Part shown: one piece after another, positions 50,355 through 55,365 of the stretch | Numbering within the stretch: the first letter of the stretch is position 1 | How the letters are laid out: the number at the start of each line of letters is the position of its first letter | Assembly (NCBI RefSeq): GCF_016793225.1 | Contig: NZ_JAEUMN010000117.1 | Coordinates: 1 to 55,365, forward strand | Direction: 5' to 3' | DNA: 55,365 nt | Source: Phenylobacterium sp. | Lineage (GTDB): Bacteria > Pseudomonadota > Alphaproteobacteria > Caulobacterales > Caulobacteraceae | Program-made: the position numbers and the translations under genes | The notes under the pieces: model-generated | The model's input: only the letters and a program-made list of their open reading frames with translations | Database searches by the model: none | What the model was told of the DNA's origin: nothing

Positions 50355-51469
50355 CCAGGACAAACCCCGCCAACGAGCGGATCAAGCGCGACTACTTCAT
50401 CTACCTGCGGGAGGCCCGCCGGGCGAGCGAGGCCTCGATCGACGGGGTGGCGAAGGCCATCAGCCGCTTCGAAGAGAGCACCGGCTGGAAGGGTTTCGAC
50501 CGCTTCCACCGTGAGCAGGCGGTGGCCTTCAAGCGCCGGCTGAACGAGCAGCGGGCGGTGCGTTCGGGCGAGCGGCTGAGCCGCGCCACGGTCCACCAGA
50601 CGCTGTCGGCCCTGCGCAGCTTCTTCATCTGGCTGGCCGACAAGCCCGGCTACAAGCGCCGCATCGCCTACTCCGACGCCGACTACTTCAACCTCCCCGA
50701 GAAGGACGTACGGATCGCGAAGGCGTCGCGTCCGAAACCCGCGCCGACCCTTGAGCAGATCGGCCACGTGCTGTCGGTCATGCCCAGCGGCAGCGATGTC
50801 GAGCTGAGAGACCGCGCCCTGATCGCCTTTACCCTCCTCACCGGCGCCCGCGACGGCGCCCTGGCCTCGTTCCGCCTCAAGCACGTCGATCTGGCCGAGG
50901 CGGTGGTGCATCACGACGCCCGGGAGGTGAACACCAAGTTCTCGAAGACCTTCTCGACCTGGTTTTTCCCGGTTGGCGATGAGGCGTTGCGGATCTTCAC
51001 CGAGTGGGTCGGCCACCTCCGCTCGCTGCACTGGGGCGACGACGATCCCCTGTTCCCGGCGACGCGCATCATCGTCGGTAATGATGGCGGCTTCATCGCC
51101 GCGGGGCTGGAGCGCCGGATGTGGACCACCGCCGATCCGATCCGGCGCATCTTCCGGCAAGCCTTCGCAGCCGCCGGCCTGCCCTACTTCAACCCGCACA
51201 GCTTCCGCGCCACGCTGGCCCTCCTGGGCGAGCGGACGTGCAAGACACCCGAGGCGTTCAAGGCCTGGTCGCAGAACCTGGGGCACGAGAAGGTGCTGAC
51301 CACCTTCACCAGCTACGGCGCCGTGCCCCCCGCCCGGCAGGCCGAGTTGATCCGGGGGCTGGGCCATAGCTCGGTGAATGAGTCCGAGGATGACTTGGCG
51401 GCCAGTATCGCCGAACTGCTCGCGAAGCGGCGGCCTCCGCCGGGAGGACCGAGCCACACCGCGCCTTGA
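50351..51469 (+). CDS. Tyrosine recombinase, second of the island
   Basis: 372 residues. SAM-like N-terminal domain 'FIYLREARRASEASIDGVAK', catalytic Arg in 'LTGARDGALASFRLKHVD', Lys in 'REVNTKFSKTFSTWFFPV', 'NPHSFRATLALLGE' (HxxR), 'NLGHEKVLTTFTSYG' (H and nucleophile Tyr). Different subfamily from the P4-type integrase at 47294. With the two preceding HTH genes it forms a coupled module immediately before the methyltransferase. Confidence 0.92.
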   Translation: MTRTNPANERIKRDYFIYLREARRASEASIDGVAKAISRFEESTGWKGFDRFHREQAVAFKRRLNEQRAVRSGERLSRATVHQTLSALRSFFIWLADKPGYKRRIAYSDADYFNLPEKDVRIAKASRPKPAPTLEQIGHVLSVMPSGSDVELRDRALIAFTLLTGARDGALASFRLKHVDLAEAVVHHDAREVNTKFSKTFSTWFFPVGDEALRIFTEWVGHLRSLHWGDDDPLFPATRIIVGNDGGFIAAGLERRMWTTADPIRRIFRQAFAAAGLPYFNPHSFRATLALLGERTCKTPEAFKAWSQNLGHEKVLTTFTSYGAVPPARQAELIRGLGHSSVNESEDDLAASIAELLAKRRPPPGGPSHTAP

Positions 51470-51546
51470 GCTGAGTGCGGGAGCCGGCCTGTCCTCTTCG
51501 CTTGCGACTCCGCTAGGATCAGCCGTCCGCAACCACCAAGCGCCAG

Positions 51547-54324
51547 ATGAACGCCGTCGAGATCGAACAAGCCGTATCGCAGCTCGCGGAGCAGCCGTTC
51601 GATGCGGCGGAGTTCCCGTTCGAGTTCCTGCGGGCGTTCGGCAACAAGGACGTGACGATCAAGCGCCTGCGCAGCGGGAACAACAACGCCTCCGACGTGC
51701 CGGGGGGCGTGCTCCAGCGCAACAACATCCACCTGGCCACGTGCGCGCAGGGCGCGGTCGCCGATACGCTGCGGGCGCTGCGGGAGAGCCCGCGCACGGC
51801 CGCCAACAAGGCGCGCTTCATCCTCGCCACAGATGGCGTCGAGTTCCACGCCGAGGACCTGACCACCGACGATCCGCCGGTGATCTGCGAGTACGCGAAG
51901 TTCCCCGACCGGTTCGGCTTCTTCCTGCCGCTGGCGGGCATCACCACCGTCAAGCAGATCCGAGAGAGCGCCTTCGACATCCGCGCGACGGGAAGGCTGA
52001 ACCGGCTTTACCGCCAGCTTCTGGCCGACAACCCCGACTGGGATCGCGCCGATCGGCGGCCGGACATGAACCACTTCATGGCCCGGCTGATCTTCTGCTT
52101 CTTCGCCGAGGACACCGGCATCTTCAACGGTGAGGGGCTGTTCACGCGCACCGTCGACCAGATGAGCGAGCGTGATGCGTCGAACACCCACGAGGTGATC
52201 GAGGCGATCTTCCGGGCGATGAACACGCCTGTCAGCCACGACAACAAGCCGGACGACCGCTATCGCAAGGCGACAGGGACGCCGCGCTGGGCCGACGCCT
52301 TTCCCTATGTGAACGGCGGTCTGTTCTCCGGCGACCTGTCGGTCCCGCGCTTCAGCCGCATCTCGCGGTCCTACTTCCTGACGATCGGCGGCCTCGACTG
52401 GACCCAGATCAACCCGGACATCTTCGGCTCGATGATCCAGGCCGTCGCCGACGACGAGGAGCGCGGCGAGCTAGGCATGCACTACACCTCGGTGCCCAAC
52501 ATCCTGAAGGTGCTGAACCCGCTGGTCCTCGACGACCTGCGCGAGCAGCTGGAGGCAGCGGGCGACAATGCGCGATCGCTGCTGAACCTGCGTAAGCGGA
52601 TGTCGCGCATCCGGGTGTTCGACCCGGCGTGCGGCTCGGGCAACTTCCTGGTGATCGCCTATAAGGAAATGCGGGCCATCGAGGCCGAGATTAATCGGCG
52701 GCGTGGGGAGGCGGACCGGCGGTCAGACATCCCGCTAACGAATTTCCGGGGGATCGAACTACGAGACTTTGCGGCTGAGATCGCAAGGCTGGCGCTGATC
52801 GTCGCCGAGTACCAAGCGGATGTGCAGTATCGAGGGCATCGTCAAGCGCTCGCCGAGTTCCTCCCGCTCGATGCCGACAACTGGATCACCTGCGGAAATG
52901 CACTGCGCCTCGATTGGATAGGTCTCTGCCCGCCTTCCGGTACCGGCGTAAAGTTGTTTTCGGACGACCTGTTCGCGGCCCCGCTTGAACAGTCGCAGAT
53001 CGACTTCGAGAATGAGGGCGGAGAGACCTACGTCTGCGGAAACCCTCCCTACGTCGGGGACAAATACCAGACGACCGAGCAGAAGAGAGACCTGCAGTCG
53101 CTCAAGCAAGGCCGCCAAGACGTTCGTGCAATCGACTACATCGTCGGCTGGTTTTGGAAGGCCTCCGCCTATATCGCGCACGGAGGCCGCTTCGCGTTCG
53201 TCACGACCAACTCAATCTGCCAAGGCGTTCAAGTACCGCTCGTCTGGCCCCGCATCCTCAACGCTGGCCAAACAATCTTCTTCGCCCACGACAACTTTAT
53301 CTGGGGTAACAACGCTTCCCGAAACGCTCAGGTCACATGCGTGATCGTAGGGGTGGCCCGTGCGGAGAAGTGTCGGAAGTTCCTCTTCGCCGAGGAGGCC
53401 AAGAAGGAAGTCGACAACATCAGTCCCTACCTCTCAGCTGGCCCCGACATCATTGTTGAACGGGCAAACGAGCCAATCTCAGAAGTCGCCGTGATGTTCG
53501 GCGGTAACATCCCTCGCGATCAGGGACACTTGCTGCTGAGCCCCGAGGAGCGAAACGAGCTCGTTCGCGCCTACCCGGCGGCCGAGCCGCTGATCTCACC
53601 TATTCTGGGCTCGAGCGAATTCATCAACGGCGACCGAAGGTACTGCCTTTGGATTTCCGATGAGGATGCTGAACTTGCCTATTCGATCCCCCCCATCGCA
53701 GCGCGCCTGGAAAGCGTCCGCGAGTACCGGCTGAACGGCAGTGAGCGAGGCAAGGCCGGTCTGGAAACGCCTTACAAGTTTGAGCGCACGATCATCGGCA
53801 ACAAAACGACGTTGGTCGTTCCGAGTGTGTCCTCTGAGCGAAGATTTTATCTTCCGTGCGGCATTCTTGGCCCCGAGGTCAGGGTCTCTAACCTAGCATT
53901 GGCGATCTACGACGCTCCCATTTGGAACATGGCGCTGATCGCATCTCGCCTGCACTTGGTATGGATCGCGACGATCTGCGGCAAACTTGAAACGCGCTAC
54001 CGTTACTCCAACACCCTCGGCTGGAACACCTTCCCAGTCCCCAAGTTGACCGCGCAAAACAAGACGGATCTCGCCCATTGCGCCGAGGACATCCTGCTCG
54101 CCCGCGAGGCCCACTGGCCTGCCACGATCGCCGACCTCTACGACCCGCACGCCATGCCCGATGACCTGCGCCACGCCCATGAGCGCAACGACGAGACGCT
54201 GGAGCGGATCTACATCGGACGCCGCTTCCGCAACGACACCGAGCGGCTGGAAAAGCTGTTCGAACTCTATACCAAGATGACCGCTGCGGAGGCGAAGACG
54301 AAGGGGGCGGCGCGCGCCAGATGA
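51547..54324 (+). CDS. MmeI/YeeA-like DNA methyltransferase
   Basis: 925 residues. N-terminal MmeI-type domain (1-150), helical spacer with 'FMARLIFCFFAEDTGIF' (about 178-194), then the N6-adenine methyltransferase: SAM motif 'RVFDPACGSGNFLVIAYKE' (D359 start) and catalytic NPPY (499-502, 'CGNPPYVGDKYQ'). The variable part 600-830 is the target-recognition domain; C-terminal 'LYDPHAMPDDLRHAHERNDE' is the conserved MmeI C-domain. No clear PD-(D/E)xK nuclease motif is visible in the N-domain, so it may only methylate. Coupled by ATGA to a helicase, as I recall for B. subtilis yeeA-yeeB. Confidence 0.9.
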   Translation: MNAVEIEQAVSQLAEQPFDAAEFPFEFLRAFGNKDVTIKRLRSGNNNASDVPGGVLQRNNIHLATCAQGAVADTLRALRESPRTAANKARFILATDGVEFHAEDLTTDDPPVICEYAKFPDRFGFFLPLAGITTVKQIRESAFDIRATGRLNRLYRQLLADNPDWDRADRRPDMNHFMARLIFCFFAEDTGIFNGEGLFTRTVDQMSERDASNTHEVIEAIFRAMNTPVSHDNKPDDRYRKATGTPRWADAFPYVNGGLFSGDLSVPRFSRISRSYFLTIGGLDWTQINPDIFGSMIQAVADDEERGELGMHYTSVPNILKVLNPLVLDDLREQLEAAGDNARSLLNLRKRMSRIRVFDPACGSGNFLVIAYKEMRAIEAEINRRRGEADRRSDIPLTNFRGIELRDFAAEIARLALIVAEYQADVQYRGHRQALAEFLPLDADNWITCGNALRLDWIGLCPPSGTGVKLFSDDLFAAPLEQSQIDFENEGGETYVCGNPPYVGDKYQTTEQKRDLQSLKQGRQDVRAIDYIVGWFWKASAYIAHGGRFAFVTTNSICQGVQVPLVWPRILNAGQTIFFAHDNFIWGNNASRNAQVTCVIVGVARAEKCRKFLFAEEAKKEVDNISPYLSAGPDIIVERANEPISEVAVMFGGNIPRDQGHLLLSPEERNELVRAYPAAEPLISPILGSSEFINGDRRYCLWISDEDAELAYSIPPIAARLESVREYRLNGSERGKAGLETPYKFERTIIGNKTTLVVPSVSSERRFYLPCGILGPEVRVSNLALAIYDAPIWNMALIASRLHLVWIATICGKLETRYRYSNTLGWNTFPVPKLTAQNKTDLAHCAEDILLAREAHWPATIADLYDPHAMPDDLRHAHERNDETLERIYIGRRFRNDTERLEKLFELYTKMTAAEAKTKGAARAR

Positions 54325-55365
54325 CCACCGACGCCGTCATTCCCACGATCACCGTTCGCACCGCCCATTCCGGCGCCTCGACCAGCGCCAATGCGCTCGG
54401 CATGCGGGCCATGCAGGAGCGGGTGTGGCAGCGCCGGGGCGAGCAGTACCTGCTGATCAAGTCGCCGCCGGCGTCGGGCAAGTCGCGGGCGCTGATGTTC
54501 CTGGCGCTGGACAAGCTGGAGAACCAAGGCGTCACGAAGGCGATCATCGCCGTGCCGGAGAAGTCGATCGGCGGCAGCTTCGCCGACGAGCCGCTGTCGA
54601 AGTACGGCTTCTATCGGGACTGGACCGTCGCGCCGCAATGGAACCTGTGCAACGCGCCGGGGATCGACGAGCCGCGGGTGGCGAAGTCGAAGGTTAAGGC
54701 GGTCGGCGAGTTCCTCGCCAGCCCCGAGCGCGTGCTGGTCTGCACCCACGCGACCTTCCGGTTCGCGGTGGAGGAACTGGGCGTCGAGGCGTTCGACGGC
54801 TGCCTCCTGGCGATCGACGAGTTCCACCATGTGAGCGCCGGGGACGACAACATCCTGGGCCGCCAGCTCTCGGCGTTCATCGCCCGCGACAAGGTCCACA
54901 TGGTGGCGATGACGGGGTCCTATTTCCGGGGCGACGCCGTGCCGGTGTTGGCGCCCGAGGACGAGGGGAAGTTCGAGACGGTCACCTACACCTACTATGA
55001 GCAGCTGAACGGGTACGACCACCTGAAGGCGCTGGATATCGGCTACTTCTTCTACACCGGCCGGTACATGGACAGCCTGGGCAAGGTGCTGGACCCCACG
55101 CTCAAGACCATCGTCCACATCCCCAACGTCAACGCCCGCGAGAGCCTGAAAGACAAGACCCGCGAGGCCAGCGAGATCATGGACATCCTGGGCGAGTGGG
55201 TGGGCGTCGACCCCGACACCGGCTTCCACCAGGTGCGCAGGTCGGACGGGCGGGTGCTGAAGGTGGCCGACCTGGTCGACGACGACCCGGCCAAGCGTGA
55301 CCGCGTGGTGGGGGCGCTGAAGGACCCGGCGCACAAGAACGACCGCGACCATGTGGACGTGATCC
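54321..55365 (+). CDS. DEAD/DEAH-type helicase, 3' truncated by the window
   Basis: 348 residues visible, open to the window end. Walker A 'KSPPASGKSRALMFL' (48-55 core), motif II IDEFHH (165-170, a DEFH variant), motif III-like 'VAMTGSYFRGD' (196-204). SF2 helicase of the restriction type. ATG 54321 overlaps the methyltransferase stop. With the methyltransferase it makes a methylation-plus-helicase defence module; a nuclease or further gene may lie beyond the window. Confidence 0.9.
   Translation, partial: MTTDAVIPTITVRTAHSGASTSANALGMRAMQERVWQRRGEQYLLIKSPPASGKSRALMFLALDKLENQGVTKAIIAVPEKSIGGSFADEPLSKYGFYRDWTVAPQWNLCNAPGIDEPRVAKSKVKAVGEFLASPERVLVCTHATFRFAVEELGVEAFDGCLLAIDEFHHVSAGDDNILGRQLSAFIARDKVHMVAMTGSYFRGDAVPVLAPEDEGKFETVTYTYYEQLNGYDHLKALDIGYFFYTGRYMDSLGKVLDPTLKTIVHIPNVNARESLKDKTREASEIMDILGEWVGVDPDTGFHQVRRSDGRVLKVADLVDDDPAKRDRVVGALKDPAHKNDRDHVDVI

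Noticed and set aside
51547-55365. DISARM or BREX assignment of the defence module
   Set aside because: No drmA/B/C, pglZ or brx genes are visible, and the helicase lacks SNF2-like motifs in the seen part; an YeeA/YeeB-like pair fits better.

Overview
The window is high-GC chromosomal DNA from an alphaproteobacterium, most likely Caulobacterales (Phenylobacterium/Caulobacter-like). This rests on four PEPxxWA-type PEP-CTERM proteins, an alphaproteobacterial LexA box (GAAC-N7-GAAC), dense ATGA-overlap operons, and family content. The genus is inferred, not proven.

Layout. 1-9100 is mixed housekeeping and accessory genes: a partial conserved hypothetical, a PEP-CTERM protein, MmcQ/YjbR, a methyltransferase, gamma-glutamyltransferase, a VOC protein, an EtfB-lysine-methyltransferase-like protein, a TetR-desaturase-SUKH operon with a leaderless-looking promoter, and ubiA. 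9200-14800 holds an MsbA-like ABC exporter behind a possible leader peptide, an SOS-boxed YcaQ-type glycosylase plus DUF559 nuclease pair whose end is fused to a structured repeat, ppk2 and rsmE. 14800-23500 holds an isoquinoline-oxidoreductase-like molybdenum enzyme, nhaA, a CMD/SDR pair, a 24-residue membrane peptide, selO, an EamA transporter and gluQ.

23530-25005 is the most unusual part. A TetR regulator sits next to three tiny one-helix membrane proteins (30-34 aa), and five copies of a 19-bp palindrome (ATCTGA-N7-TCAGAT) lie in front of the regulator and each small gene. Two of the units carry their own near-identical terminators. This looks like a self-contained, autoregulated regulon of undescribed small membrane proteins.

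25200-33200 holds an HNH endonuclease, a second TetR with its own operator (shared by a haloalkane dehalogenase operon and a sulfatase operon), and a CpxP/Spy-like protein with a two-component pair. 33360-33530 is a gene-free stretch that folds into consecutive hairpins with C-rich loops on the + strand (candidate sRNA or leader). It is followed by two PEP-CTERM proteins with Cys/Gln motifs of thioester adhesin domains. 35300-39100 holds HxlR/CMD, coq7, dsbB, YqaA and a PA-IL-lectin-like PEP-CTERM protein.

39246-44284 is a tyrosine/homogentisate degradation operon: hpd, an isoaspartyl peptidase, hmgA, a small ORF, a fumarylacetoacetase and a MarR regulator. feoAB follows with a Fur-like box. 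At tRNA-Leu(CAA) (47039) a genomic island begins: a P4-type integrase, a gene remnant, an unknown gene, two HTH proteins, a second tyrosine recombinase, then an MmeI/YeeA-like DNA methyltransferase coupled to a DEAD-type helicase that runs off the window (probable anti-phage module).
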